Shown: positions 22,591 to 36,900 of the stretch, piece after piece | How the letters are laid out: every line of letters starts with the position of its first letter | Numbering within the stretch: position 1 is the stretch's first letter | DNA from: Mansonella perstans | Taxonomy: Eukaryota; Nematoda; Chromadorea; Rhabditida; Onchocercidae | NCBI GenBank assembly: GCA_037074765.1 | Contig: JBAMDO010000562.1 | Coordinates: 434,001-498,000 of the forward strand | Length of the DNA stretch: 64,000 nucleotides | Direction of reading: 5' to 3' | The notes under the pieces: generated by a model | The model's database searches: none | Seen by the model: only the letters and a program-made list of their open reading frames with translations | What the model was told of the DNA's origin: nothing | Translations under genes and position numbers: made by a program

Positions 22591-25500
22591 TCAATATAAT
22601 TCAAACTTCCAAAACTTATAAAAACCAACCATGTCCGGTACAGTTTTTACCGGGACTTTTTCATCTGATAACTTCGTTTTCCGAGCACCAGTTAACTTCC
22701 TTACTTTGCTACATTTGCCCTTATTTTCTGCAACTGCTTTCTTAATCACCGCCACTTTAGCATCATTTTTGACCTTATGTCTAATGTCGCTGTTTTCATT
22801 TTCGGTTACGATTATTCGACGTCTTTTGGCCGTCTCGATTGGTGTCGAACTCGTGAATGGAGGTTCACGAATAGTGATAACATTCTTTATCTAAAAAATG
22901 CAAATTTTATCTTTATCGAAATGTCATTCTCAACTTAAAAAAAGTTTCCATGTTCTAGGTAGACTTCAAATAATATTAAACTGGATTCAAACGATATTTA
23001 AAAAAAAAAAAAAAAAAAAACTTCAAATGATATTAAAAAAATAAACGTGAACTGGACGAATTGGTGAGTAGTCACAATGTTCTAATGAACCGCTAATATT
23101 TCGTCTGTCCTCGTTACTAGGAACTGCTTTCGATGTTCCTGCTTTGCTTTCATCATTCAAACTTTTCAGGGGAGTTGGTCGCTTAGCTATCTCTCTTCTG
23201 TCGTTCACTGTCATTTTGCTAGATGAGAAAGCCTGAAGGTGATGAACAAGTAGATTACTACCACCACAATATTAAGTTTCCCGAACCAAATGAATCCTAA
23301 AAATCTGGAAGTTGAGGCGTGAAGTTAAACAGAATTGATAAGCACTAGGAATACTTCAAAAATAAAAAGACAAGGACCTCCTTTTTTTAAACACGAACTG
23401 CCGACACTATCTTTCTGTAAATTTTTTTCCCAAAATTGGGGTGCAGTACCCTTAAAGAAAAAAAGGATATATCAACCTTTGTCTGCCCTGGTTTTCCTTC
23501 CTCAGAAATAATCTCTGAACGTTTAACAGCTTTGTCAACTTCATTATTGAGAAAAAGACCATTCGTCTGAGTTTTATTTGAATTATTTCGTTTCTTATTA
23601 ATTGCTCTGAAAGTTTAATTATTTGAACATTTTGACAAAGTGAATCAACATGGATGTCCGGTCTTTCGTAATTTGAAGATCACAGAGAATTGAGATTTGT
23701 CGATATAAATAATGAATTTTTAGTTTAAAATAAAATTGCAAATAAAACCTCTTCTTAATTTTCCGGACACTCGATAAACTTGTAGATTGTCTCGGGTTAT
23801 TTGTCAAAGAGGATCGCATAAGTGACTTAGTCGCTGCTTTCGTTGTTTCAGTTTTCTGATGCTTTATATTTACCTTGCTTGTTTTCATTTCCTTGACGAA
23901 TGATGCTGGCACATATACTTTGGTATTAGCCTTCAAAATTTATATAAATGATAGGAATTTAATAGAATAAAACATCAAACACCATTTTTTCGGATGAAAA
24001 TATCGAATTTTCGTAAAATTTATTACAACTTCAGCAGTTTTTAACCATCAACAATAAATTTTTTATCTTCTGCAATTGAAAGCATTTTGCCCTTCTTTTA
24101 TATTTAAGAATAAATTTTAGTAGTAATAATAACTGAAAAATTGATTTATCTGATGCACCACAACTACAATTTCCAACAATGTACAGCGGCCATTTGAAAA
24201 CTTACTTTTCCCATATTTAAATAGAATCTTTTACTCAGCAGAGGTTTAATTTCCACATCTTTCATTAAATTCTTCACACGGTAAGACATTAACAATATTC
24301 CAATATCACACAATGCCCATATTTTCTAAAAATAGTGGAATAAAAAGGGATATCCAGATATTCTGGCACTTAAATTCGGAAAACATACTTAACAGCTGCT
24401 CGGAATTTAAAATCGAAAATCAAATAAGAAATTAGATTCCAAAAATTCCACCGAAAATCTGTAAAAAATAACTTCACAAACTTCATTTTTTTGTTGCAGT
24501 TCCTCCCTTGTACAGCCCTGCAACTTCGAATCTGTGCTGTTCTTGACTGTCTGCAAAATTTTTATTTATAGGCTAGGAATTTAATTTATTAATGAACTTA
24601 CCTAAATTTAATTCGCTGTATTAATAGTTTAAATAAGTACAAACCTTGAATATGTTGTAAATGAATTCCAAGCTGCCCGGTTCTTTTCTTGCACTGAAAA
24701 TTTCCAACAAAAACCAGATAGACCTGCAAAAAAAAAACGGTTAGGAGGCAAATATAGCATACTATAAAATTCAAAACCTGTTGACTTAAAAAAATATCAA
24801 AGACTTAAATTCAGAAAAAAGCTAAGACTAACTCTGTCAGTCGCCGTAATACGTGTTCACATTTAATCGATTCAAATGATGGAAGCTTTGCAAGTATGTA
24901 AATTGCGTATGCAAGACAATATTCAGGCTGATAATATGGTGCAAAATCTAAAATAGCATTGCAAAATATCGTACACCATTGTGTAATGGCCACCAAATTA
25001 ATCCCATAAAAGCTTCACTCAAAAATTTTTAAATTTTTGCAAGCTCCAAGCTTTTTCTATCTTGAATTTTTTATGTCAAAAGTGATAAGATCAAAAATAA
25101 CAAGTCGAGTTACCGTTAATTTGTAATCTTTCCAGATATTTTCGTCTTTTTGTTATGTTCGCGTCTACCAAAACACGGATTTTACTTTGGAAATCTGCAT
25201 CTTCATATAAAGTAACAAGTGCAAACAGCCCCATGTATTCAACATGTAACTGAAGGGCTATCAAGTGTTTGTTAAGCTTACCGAAAAATCGATGTCGCAT
25301 TTCAGGTTCTTCCTCCTGAAAACTATGGTAGTTCAGTCTGTATATGAGTCCGTACTGGACCAAAAATGATTACATCATAAAAGTACCCAAAAATTTTTTT
25401 TGAAATGTTCCCGAAAAGATTAAATTTGAGAAATCGTAGCTGTTTTTTTTTTTTTTTTTTTTTTTTGGCACATAATATTTTAGTTAGAGCATCTACAGCT

Positions 25501-28500
25501 TACATAAGCAAGTGTTGAGAGCATAACTAAATCATCGGCTGTGACAAATTTAGCATATCGTGATTTTGTTGCAAGTTTTAACATTGAACTTCCAGCCAAT
25601 ATACGAAATTCAGCCATGTGAGCTTGGCTATAATGAATACGTAATCAATATCTTTCGAAATCGCTGTAACGAGTTATTGGTTTTCAAATGCAAACAGTTT
25701 TACATTCCAAATTAGTATGTTCCAATTTGATCTCGATAGTTAAACCAAAGAGCAAACATAAAAAATGGTTTAACAGCACGCATCACAAGCCTTTGAAATA
25801 CAACATTTCGAGATGGATAAAGTACTGCTTCGGCGAAGATTACCATCTCCTAATCAGTCATGTTGGTTAAAATAAAAAGAAAAAACTAAACTAACCTACA
25901 TGGTATTTCGAAGATATCTCCTTTTGTTTCCAACAAAGTGGAATACAATCTTAAAAGGTTTTTGGCCAGTGATTCAACATCACACTCTGAGAACTGTGCC
26001 ACAGATACCAAAAAATTCGCAACGAATTTCAGACAGTGCTTCTCAAATAATTTTTGCTTCTGATTATGGAAATAGTAGGATCCACAATTTCTTTATTTCT
26101 CTTGCATAGTAGAAATTAAGATGAATATCTCAACTGGAAAATAAAAGCAATAAATATAAAATAGACTTATCGTCAATTGTAAAAAACCACCAACCTTGAT
26201 CTCTATATAATTTTCATCGCAAATTGTTTTATTATCAAATTGCTCACGCCAGTTATCAGCACTGCTCTGCTGTATGAAAATTATATTATCGCCACTGCGA
26301 TCAAGCAATAAATCCATTATTTTCGTCTAAAAAAATTTATGCAGTTTACTCGAAATTTGATTTATATTTCACCGATTTATTCGGATTTATATTTCAACTT
26401 AAAATGACAAACTTTGAGTATTTCGAGAAGCTCGCTGCAAAACTGCACAGTATCCACTTCTACGCAACAACTTAGTGCTTTAAGTGCTGTACAGCACTGT
26501 GGATCAGACGGCGAAATATGCGATAAAGAATCCTAGAAACAAAGTAATAATCATGAATTCAACAAATAATTTTCACTGCGACCTGACAAAATCATTCTCT
26601 CAACTCAAAAGATACCATCGATATTTGAACTAAATAATATGCCATGGAAAAACTTAAAAAATTTTTAAGTATGAGCGGTGATAAAATATCCGAAAAACTT
26701 TTCTCTGAATACAAACTTCGTTCTTACTACCAACTTCGGCAAATTCGAAACTCACCTGAAATATATTTCCAAGCTTCATCCGAGCTTGCTCAATGTTCAA
26801 TAATTTTGAAATACAGCGTACAGCACATTTTGCGGATCGTGGAGTACCATTCAGAATGATGCATTCGCAACGCTTTACATATTTATCAATAATATTTTTA
26901 GCCAAGATTTCATGTTGCTTAAGTTCAGTAGAAATAGCAATCATTACTCCAAGCAAACTTTCTGCTAGAAGAATTAAGAATTAAAATTTATTTCAATTCT
27001 GAATAAGATTAAACAAATAGTTCCAGAATCAAGGTGAAATATGATAAGAATGATTTCAAAAAGTACACTTAAGTATTTTTATAGCTGTTTTCGAAGTTAT
27101 TTCTTCTCTATTTCATTTAATTTTATTTAACTATTTTTTGTTTTTTAATTTCCTTATTTTATTATGGCAAAATGTACTAACAGCACGAGTACCCAGATGG
27201 CGAATGCAGAAGCAACAAGAAAAAATGCAATGGTAAGAAGAATGTTATTATAATATTATACCATGCCATTTCTCCTATGAATCACCAGACTTTTAAGTTG
27301 TGCTATCATCAAAGTAAGTTATGAAATCCATAACTTAAAAAATAGATAGTTCGCTATATCAATTGTTTCTCATTTATATCATGGTTTGACTTCATTTCTT
27401 CAAGTTAAAAAAAAAAAAACAAACTTTCGGGAAAGCATTCAATCTCGACCAGTTCAACTAAGCCTTCCAGCGCAGGACTATTTACAAAACAATGTGGGTA
27501 TGCATGTGCAACTATCTGTAAACAAAAATTTCACAATAATCCACTTGTAAAAGTTAAACAAAAATGAGTGTGACAATGGAAGTTTCTAAAATACAATTTG
27601 AAACTTTTCATCGCACTGATGCAAAAATGTACGGAAATGACAGAAAAATACCTTCAAAAGCTTAATTAATTTATGGCAACGATTTAGATGATTGCCATCG
27701 ACATCTTCTTTAATTAATTTGATCACTATATTAATTAAAATCGACACTGCGGTCCCATCAAACTGAAGCGGTGAGCAACATTCAAACAAACATCTCACTG
27801 CATCCAAACATTCCACAGATACTTTCTGGTCTCGTAAACGTTGTAAAATTTCCAGCTAAAACAAAAGGCTATATAAATAACACAATTTAGGTAAAAGAGA
27901 AATTAACATTCTATGAAGATTCTAGTCAAGAATCTTCGTGAAATAGGGAATGAGTGGTGAGCAACTTAATTTAACTGTATAACTTACAACAGCTGATTCA
28001 ACCTTTTCACAGGTGTATTGTTTGCTCGTAATATATTTCAACAACAAAAGTATCTGTCTGTCATTTGTCAAATATGTCATGAACTGCCTGAAAACAGATA
28101 CGAAAACGATACAGATAAACATAACTTTAAAGTAATTTCCCATTTTATCAAAATATCAAAAGAAGACCTCTAAATTAGTTACCTGAAAACAAGCGAAAAT
28201 TTTGCTGGTTCAGGATTGCACTCAACAATACCTCTGACAACATCATCGATTGTTTTTCCTTTTTGTGGTTCCACACTCTGTTCAATCAATTTTACCAGAT
28301 TACGTAAAAGACGCCGTTGAAAAGACTGCTTCATCAAAATTTGCTCCAAAGCTCTAAAAATTTTAGAAATCTGTGAAAATTAAATGAAAATTCTCGTCGA
28401 GTAAATAAATTTCAAAAATATTCCCCCTTTCTATTACCAAGAAAAAGGCAGCAAAATTAAACACAAGAAACTTGTGCAATTAACAAACATAAAGTCATTT

Positions 28501-31500
28501 TAACTAACTTTACACCATAGCTATTCATATTTAGGAAAATATCAACCAATATCTCCATACGTTTGACTTCATCTAGTTTATACGGAACCAAACTGGAGAC
28601 AAATATCTTCTCCGTTAACAACCTGAAATACTCTCTTTTCCGTCCTATTATAAGGTATTGACAATATTATTACAAAAAATACATTTGCCTCACAGCTTGA
28701 ATCGTATTTTAAATTTCAAACATATATTATACATATATTATAAGATTGCAAAAACTATACAGCCCGAAATTTATATAGTGAAACATTATATATGGAAATT
28801 AACGACTGGTGTAAAAAAATACTAAAATTAAAAATCAATACCTATCTTCCAGCAGCGGCTGGTAATAATGATTCATGATAGCAGAAAATATGCTACAAAC
28901 GGAGGAACGCTCCAAGTTTGTTAGTTTATCATTACTAAAAATTGTACGATGAAGATGAGAAAGCCCACGAATCACCGCATGCCGAACTCTAACCTGAACG
29001 AAAAAATCAGCTGAATATTGTGTCAAACTTAAAATATCTCTTATTAAGCCTTGCTGCTAAGTATGCAGACTTGATTAAATTTAATTAGAATACCTAAATA
29101 GCGAGTTATAAATGAAATTATAAAGTGAAGCTAATCAAGTTTAAATAAATTTTGATAACTTCAGTTCACAGTATACCAAAACATAATTAAGAAATAGAAA
29201 CACGCTTATCACATAAAAGATGCAAGTGCGTCCATCAAAGTGAGAAAATGCACGTTATAGTTTATCGATAGATTAAATCTAGAAAATTTGATTTGCAAGA
29301 CTACTTTCCACCTTTTTATCTCGAATTCTGTCGATGACATGCGTGAGAAGTCTTTCACTTAAAACTTCGAATTTCCGCTTTGCCAGTCCTTGCACTAGTG
29401 TAAGAACTTCCAAACGAACGTTCTCATCCAGATCTTGACAACGCGAAATAACAACCTCTGAAACTTCCGAACTTCCTCAATTCTAAAATCCTATTTTTTC
29501 ACGAGTTATTTCATATCGTAATAAAAGCTAACTTAGATAATAAATCAAGCAGCGATTCTTTATTCAGCGTTTGAAATATAAATGAGAATTACGGACAACA
29601 ACAAAATCCAGGAATTACAAAAAAATTTTTCAATCTAATTCTGTTCATTCGTTTCAAAAAGTAACATCTCACGATACCTGTCACTTGTCCTCTCAATTCC
29701 GGGTGGAAAACGAGAATATCTTCAGCATTTCTGATACAGATACGGCGAATTTCTTCATTCACATCAACAAAGCGTTTCATGTATTCGCTCCAAATTTCAG
29801 GTTCATCTTCAGCCATATGTGAATTTTTATCACCAAAAAGATTTCCAAATAAAAGAACGGCTTCACGACGTACACCAACATCTTCACTCTAAAAGCGAAA
29901 TATAAATTTTTAAAAAGTCGAATGAGGAATTAGGAAATTATAGCAAGCAGGTATCCAATAAATTTTGATGAAACTGTGAACTTCTTGGGTAGTCGTTGTA
30001 ACTTCTATGGTTAATAAGTTTTTGATTGTTTTTGAGGAGGAATTAAGTAATAAAAAGTTGTTCTTTACTGCAATGAGTTAAGTTCAAGTTTTAATTGATT
30101 TACTTGACGGTGGCACTGCAAGTTGTCGATGGAATCTTTAAATTATAAAATTCTTTTTTTGTATAGACAGTTAACCATTCCACACCACATCCATAAACCA
30201 TACAAATCTTGTTGGTTCAAATTTACTGGTAAAATTAAAAAATTTAAATTACATTCATCTGATTGACTAATATCGGAAGTACGGAGGAAATCATTTCTGG
30301 GGCTAATTTATACAGCTCGCAAATCAAATCATATAGTTTTTTCGGAGATATTAATTCGCAGTCATCCAAAATTCCCGTTTCTAATCCACGCTTTAACAGC
30401 TGAAATTCCAAACATTTTCAAACACAGAAATAAGAATAAGGATTAACCACTTGCAAAATCAAGTGGTTGCAAAATCAACCTAATTAGGACTAATTTTTGT
30501 TAAATTTATTCGACTTTTCGGAAAGTATTTCAGCTTTTTTAGAGGAAATATTTGCATACAAGTTCTTCTTTTATATAAATAACAAAATTTTTGTACAAAA
30601 CAAACTAAAGCAACGTATGGTTCCAATGTCGTTTGATTTGTCCTTATCAAATCACGGGCCATAAGATAAGCTTCACGATTATTTATCTGAAACCAACATC
30701 AAAAAGACTAAATCAGTTTTTACCACTAAATATTATTTTTCAAGCTGAGTATTGCAAAATCAAATTAGCAGCTAGATGTTACTGAAAACATTATCAAATA
30801 AAAAAGCAAACCTTTTGCGGTTGCACAATGAAGAAGAAAATTGCATCTAGAACGATATTTGAAATCTGATCAACTCCCTGGATCAGTTTAGAGCACATTC
30901 CCACAAGTGCTCCTTGAATGTGTTCATCAGCATTTTTCTCGTTAACACCGTTGAGAGATTGTTTGATTAACTGCCGCAGAATCACATGAGCATTATCTCC
31001 CAGTTCTAGAGCTATCTGCATTGTTTCTATTACCGAAATATTCTGTAAACTTATATTAAAAACTAATTTGAAAAGTCGAATTCAAGAATTGAAGAATGGC
31101 CTGATTAAGATTAAGATTACAAAAACAATATACTTTTCACCAAGAAGTTTGAATAAATAGCAAATGAAAAGATACTTGTTCCTTTATGTAATTATGTAAT
31201 TTCGACTAAATGCAAATGAACTCAAAAAAGCAATAACTGGGAATTTTAATAAAGCTATACAAAATACTATCAAATCATCAACTAACCTCAAGAAAATACA
31301 AATAATACTGATACACCGAACTTTCCTTATTTGGAACATTTCCAATCACCGTTGTTATAAATAATAACACATCCTACAATAATTTAAATTAAATTTCGAT
31401 TCAAAAAGTAATTTTGAACCTATAATTTCGAAATAAATACGATACAAATTCATTACCTATATTCATTACTCATTACCTATACTGTACTTTGTTAATAATA

Positions 31501-32326
31501 TTTATCAATAAATCCATCCAAAATGCATCTGAGTATGAAACAGCAATGTCTGCTCTGCATTCGTTTGCTTTTTTTTTAAATTATGTAAACCTTGTTTTTT
31601 TCAATCTGTCACTAAATTCAACACTCTGCTAGACTATCATAATACATAAAATCACTAGTCATCTTCATTATTTAATTCTTGTCCTCACTAAATTTAACTT
31701 CCAATCCATAAACTTAATTTTTTTTTTCGATCTAAAATTGCTTTTTTACTCTGACCTTGAGCAGTGATAAATTTTCAATTGGTGAAATCGGTGCAAAAAC
31801 TCGAAAAAGATCTGCAATACAGCACGCCAATAACAATTGTACATCACTGTTTTTGTTGCTTAAAAACTGTGAATCAGTCAAATGAAGCATCAAATCCTTG
31901 TAACGATTCGGAGCTTCAGCTTCCTCATTTGTGACCTCGTCTTTCAATATTGCCGACAAAACCTAAATGAGTAAAGGAAAACAAGTCAAGGAATTTAAAT
32001 TCTAATTTTCCTGCTGTATTGTTTCAAGATGTATCACGATGACTTCTTGGCTGTATTCTTAGTAAAAAAAATATATTCTCAATGTTCTGCGAAGATATAC
32101 TATTTAGTATTAAAATTAGAAGAAAAGCTTAATCCATACATCGATGGATTAAGGCTAATGCTCATATAACCTACTGTCCGGTCCTTTCTTTATCTAGTTC
32201 CTCCATAACTAAAAAATATTTAAATTAAATGAAATTGGTGAAAATAACCTTCAATCGCTTCAACAACTCTGTATTTTTAGTACTTGCATTGAATGGTCTA
32301 CAACCTTTTGGATATTTTACAGACAT
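22591..32326 (-). CDS. pds-5: Cohesin regulator PDS5, complete, 28 exons
   Basis: PDS5 binds cohesin and controls its loading and release on chromatin. Exons: 32326-32249, 31962-31756, 31373-31287, 31042-30812, 30686-30606, 30399-30253, 29888-29678, 29457-29312, 28993-28842, 28622-28514, 28370-28183, 28087-27988, 27855-27652, 27515-27425, 26964-26756, 26532-26413, 26326-26195, 26059-25896, 25627-25504, 25315-25114, 24947-24833, 24723-24645, 24550-24482, 24325-24206, 23930-23749, 23606-23477, 23232-23053, 22890-22591; all in phase, 1385 aa, the usual size. Matches to human PDS5 run the whole length: LLLACCIADLFRVFAP (exon 2), the HEAT-repeat body, AEFRILAGSSMLKLA (exon 19), HVEYMGLFALV (exon 20) and SIWFLLE (exon 22). 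The last four exons are Lys/Arg/Ser-rich and unconserved, like the disordered tails of other PDS5 proteins. Exon 25 uses a TTTTGAAG acceptor. Least certain are the exon 14/15 junction and the 3' exon, which could splice again near 22621. Confidence 0.93.
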
Positions 32327-32346
32327 AGTTTATATTCTCTATTATT

Positions 32347-32358
32347 CTGAAAATAAAA
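32347..32358 (-). other. Possible trans-splice acceptor upstream of pds-5
   Basis: TTTTATTTTCAG on the minus strand ends at 32347, 20 bases upstream of the pds-5 ATG. It is an excellent nematode acceptor sequence. Confidence 0.5.
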
Positions 32359-32414
32359 CAATCTATAAAAAGTGATAGAATATGCATGTTTGCATTCGCT
32401 TATTTTCCAGCAAA

Positions 32415-32505
32415 TTCTTAAATGATTTCATTTAATTTACTTTCATATTTCAATTTAATTTACTTTCAATTCTTAAGTGATTTCATTTAATTTACTTTCA
32501 TATTT
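32415..32505. repeat. Direct repeat, 36-nt unit, two copies
   Basis: TTCTTAAATGATTTCATTTA continuing AATTTACTTTCATATTT occurs at 32415-32450 and again at 32470-32505 with one change. A shorter AATTTAATTTACTTTCA lies between them. Confidence 0.8.
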
Positions 32506-33909
32506 GTGATAAAACGATGAAAAATTACAGCAAGTAGAATATGAGCAAATCTCACTTTTGGAAATGAATGGATCAATGAACGGTTATGGAAGTTGGTATT
32601 GTATAAGAGAACTGTTATCAACAGTTCAGAAAAGTTATCAACTTAAGATAAAATAATCATGATTCTAAAATAATCATGATTCTGCAAATATGCTCTAATA
32701 GATCTCTTTGTCTCTCGATATATGTTCTCTTCACTAAACAATCTCAATTATTATGAAGTAATTAGAAAAGAGCACCCACAATATAGTAACATTACCCAGT
32801 GACTACCACCACAACATGGATATTACAATATTCGCGCGCAAATGCTCTCAAAAGGTTCAGTATGCAAATTCCACGTCCCAATAGGTCATTCATAATAATG
32901 AAATAATCAGAAATGAATATGGGAAATTAAAATGGGTAATTGAGCCGAAGAATTTTGTTTTCTTACATTGTTGGCAATTAATTGAACTTTTGATCACAAC
33001 AAATTCCTTTTTCCTTTAATTTTTAAATTGTCTTCCAATAGAAGTTTATTTTTAGAATCATATTTTTAATTTTTTTTTTTAAAATTTTTCCCTTAAAACG
33101 CACTTATTTTTAAAGTTCCATTTCTCCTATAACCCAAATCTAAATTCATTTCAATTGAGGTTTCTGGACAATATATACAGGAAAAGATGAAACCAGACTA
33201 TCTACAAGAATTTGAATGTTTAATCAAGAATAAAAGATTCCGCAGTCCTGAAATCCGGAAACATAATTGAATATTTGATAACATTATGCACATATAGAAT
33301 GAAATATTAAACAGTTTTATTAGTTAATAATCATGGCACAAATGCTTTTAAGACATTTTCAAAATAGTTATAAATAGTTATTTACAGCAGTTTAAATGAG
33401 GAAAGTGACAAATGGAATGAGATTGTAGTTAACTAAATGGTGAAATTTATTGATGTTTACTGGATAAATGAAGAACAAAAAAGTATTTAGACAACACTCT
33501 CTTTCTGTATTGCAAAAAGAGAAATTGAGAGCTCAGACAACTGCAGTAAATTTCATTCAAATTTTAAATCAATAATATCATTCACAACAACAATGTTTTC
33601 CTTCAAATCCAAATTCTGCCGATTACATAAAACTCCATTTATTTTCAAGACAATATGGCCGTTACTCTCTGAGCAAATTTATTACTTTTTATACAGGCAT
33701 TGACATTTGTGTAGGGTATACATTTTCTACGCGCAAAGCATATTTGAATTTTAATATGAATCAAAAGGAGATCTTATGTAAAGCTGAATTTGAAATTCCA
33801 GATTAAGAGATTTAAGATCACAATTTTGACCTGGAATTCGATGTAAAATTTTATCAAAAGCTTTCTCGCCAAATGGGAAGGCTATGAGAAACTAGATACG
33901 TGCTCATCA

Positions 33910-36900
33910 TTAACTATAGCCATGAATATTTCGCGGGACTCGTGTTGGAGATAGCTGAGTAAATCGCAGGAATGATTCTTTATTATCCGGCAAATCACCA
34001 ACATCAAAACAAATTCGACTATTGGAGTCCAGAAAGACTGAAAACCACAGACAAATATTAAAACATTTAATTGCTTTATATAAAATTCATAAAATTTACC
34101 CTCAAATCCAGATATTTGAATTTCTCAGCAAAATCTCACAAGAGCGCTCAGAGCTCAGATAATAGAATCGAATCTTGTTTGAATTCAACTGCATATAGAG
34201 CACATTATTTTGAGACCATTATAGCCTTCGTCTGCTTATTAGATTTATGGATTCCTCAAACCAAGCCATCTGTAGGATGGAGTCACACGTAATGTCAATG
34301 TCTGTCAGTTATGGGCGTAATTCATCCAGTTTATTTTGTCGCCGTATGCAGCATTGCAATAAGAAAAAATAACATAAAGAACCTGATGCTGACTGAGTAC
34401 TTCTCATCAGTGTGCTTAATTCTGTCGAATTCCTAGCTCGAACAATTTCCTGATTGTTTTTACTCTTTGAATTCTTCCGCTTCATCTCACGTCGGCAACA
34501 ATAGGATGTTATGCAAGCGATTAGCAACATTGTCAGACCTCCCAAAAGACTCAGAAGAAAACAAAGTAAAGCCTTTTCTTTATTATCTGCAATGAAGTTT
34601 TCCGCAACAGAATCATCAGATACAGTTGAAAATATTCAACAAAGAATTACAGCACTATCTTGGATGGACTTCAGAAAAGTTATAAAAAATCTCTCGAGTC
34701 ATTTCAGAAATTCAAATGCTTGGAAGCTTCAGAATCAAATGGAAGATAAATATGAGCGCATTGAACTGTCTTTAATTCCAGAAATAAGATCAACCTAACC
34801 TTTCACTCTTCGCACTATCAGCACAATGTCATGTATAAAATCGAAAGCATTGAAAGGAAGAGCGCTTAGTGACGTAGTGTCAACTGGAGCTGCTGTGACA
34901 AATGCATTTTCTCCTGATTCCTCATAACTGTTCGCCAACAAAGAATTCATGATAACATCTGCTGAAATTTACAAAAGAATTCGTAAAATTCATGTTGAAT
35001 TATAAAAACTTAAAAATTTTCAAATAAAATATAAATGTGCAACAAAACATAATTGGAAGGAATCGTATGGAAATGATTAGATTCTCACCATTTTTATTCT
35101 TTTCGGAAGATGAAGTTTTTTGAGCAGCTTTGTATTCAAAACTAGGATCATCTTTAATGCGGAAGCTATGTTCATCATCCTTAGCAAACACCGTTTCCGC
35201 TTTCTGTAATTTCCATGGAGACAGATCCTACAATACATCATATTTTCTACCTGAACAAATTGCTAAGAAAAATTGAAAAAAAATTGATCAAACAATTCAC
35301 ATTTAAATCATTTGTCGAATGGCTTTAAACTTCACTCTTATTAGAAAAGTGCCCTGTATTGTGTAGGAAATGAACTATCAAACTATTTCGACAGGGATCA
35401 TAAGAAATGTTAGCAGCTTTCCCAATGCATCCAAATGCTAAGAAAACTTGAGGAAAGCAGAAACATAGATAGATAGAACTAGTTGAATCGAGTGGAAATA
35501 CCGGAATGATTTTCTTCATCGTTTCCAAATTGCCTTTTAAGGCTGCTTCGCTGAAGATCTCATCATTCACTGCAAAACATCGATTATTCTAAATACTTTA
35601 GACAGACAACTACCTGCTAAATTTTTTTGCATTTTGTCCTTTTTTTATTGATTACTTGGCTTCAAAACGAGAAAGACTAGATGTGGAAAAATGTCCAGGA
35701 AGACTGAAAGTAAAGAGTATCAAAAAACTAGAAAAGGAATAAGCTTAGCTGTTTAAGTCTCAATTCTTTGCAAGATGTTGAATAAGAAATATTTTTGTAA
35801 TTGCTAAGAAATGGTGTATTTTTCCAGAGACCATTCTTAATCTCCATACTGATACAAATATACTTCTAGCAACAAAAATTAGATTTCAAAAAGTTTTCAA
35901 TGAAATTTAAGCCTTGAAAACGGACTACACATGAAGATAAGGCTAAGATATTTTTGTATCCCCGGTGCGCATCCAGCTTTATCGAAGTGCACATCATCTA
36001 CAACGATCCTGCATTCCGTTTGCGCATGACAGTAATAGAGTACATGACCCAATACATCAATCACACAATCTGTAATAAGCAGAAAACTTCGAAAAAATTA
36101 AAATTCTACGTATTGAAGAAACTCTGAGACAAATCACAACTAAGAAAATCCAAAATTACTGCGATGATCGGTGGAGTGGAGTTTTCTAATTTGATAGTGA
36201 CATTTTCTCAGATAAGGATGGGAGTAAGGAATAAAAAATACATTTGTGGCGGAAATATTGTAAAATTTAATCCAAATTCATCTTTTGCGATTTATTTTCT
36301 GATTGTTCTGAAGTAAGAAATAAAGTGAAGATAATTTAAGTGTAATGAAAGAAGAAAGAATGAACTTATACTTCGAAACAAGTGACATATGTGAAACTGT
36401 GATTCGCCTTCACCTTAGCCAATCACATAAATTTAATTTAGTGTAATCCTCTTTCTGTTCAATAAAGCAATTTAGATTTCATAATTGAAAAAATCAGAAA
36501 ATAAATCTCAAAAGATGAATTTGGATTAAATTTTACAATATTTCCGCCACAAATGTATTTTTTCACGTGGTATTTGCTTTGGGAAGCAAAAATAGAGTAT
36601 AAAACAGTAAGCTCAAAAGTAAAAGAGAAATTTCTTCGCATTCTTGAAAAACATGTCTACTTATTTAATCTTTTCTCTTCATTAATTCTTTGTTAACTAG
36701 AATTTTATCAATTATACAACTTCAAGCAATCTTCCATATTTTCATATTAAGCAGAACTATTGACACTATTTATCATTGCTTAATATCAATATCGATTAAT
36801 CAAGGATAGCACCTTGCAATTCAACTAATTATAAGAAGGAAGTTCAAGATTGATCCAAACTGTTAATGACTGATATTGACTGCCTAATTTCAGTCTCTTG

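Larger units (their letters stand above)
32327..33909. other. Intergenic, eva-1 3' end to pds-5 start
   Basis: No exon was recognised. It holds a pair of direct repeats (32415-32450 and 32470-32505) and a short tandem AAATAATCATGATTCT near 32650. An AATAAA on the minus strand at 33678-33683 is a possible eva-1 poly(A) signal. Confidence 0.5.

Noticed and set aside
22631..22894. 87-aa hydrophobic plus-strand ORF
   Set aside because: Antisense to the Lys/Arg-rich last exon of pds-5; the hydrophobicity is the complement of basic codons.
34511..34798. 95-aa plus-strand ORF
   Set aside because: Antisense to the transmembrane exon and adjacent intron of eva-1, which has the clear domain match.
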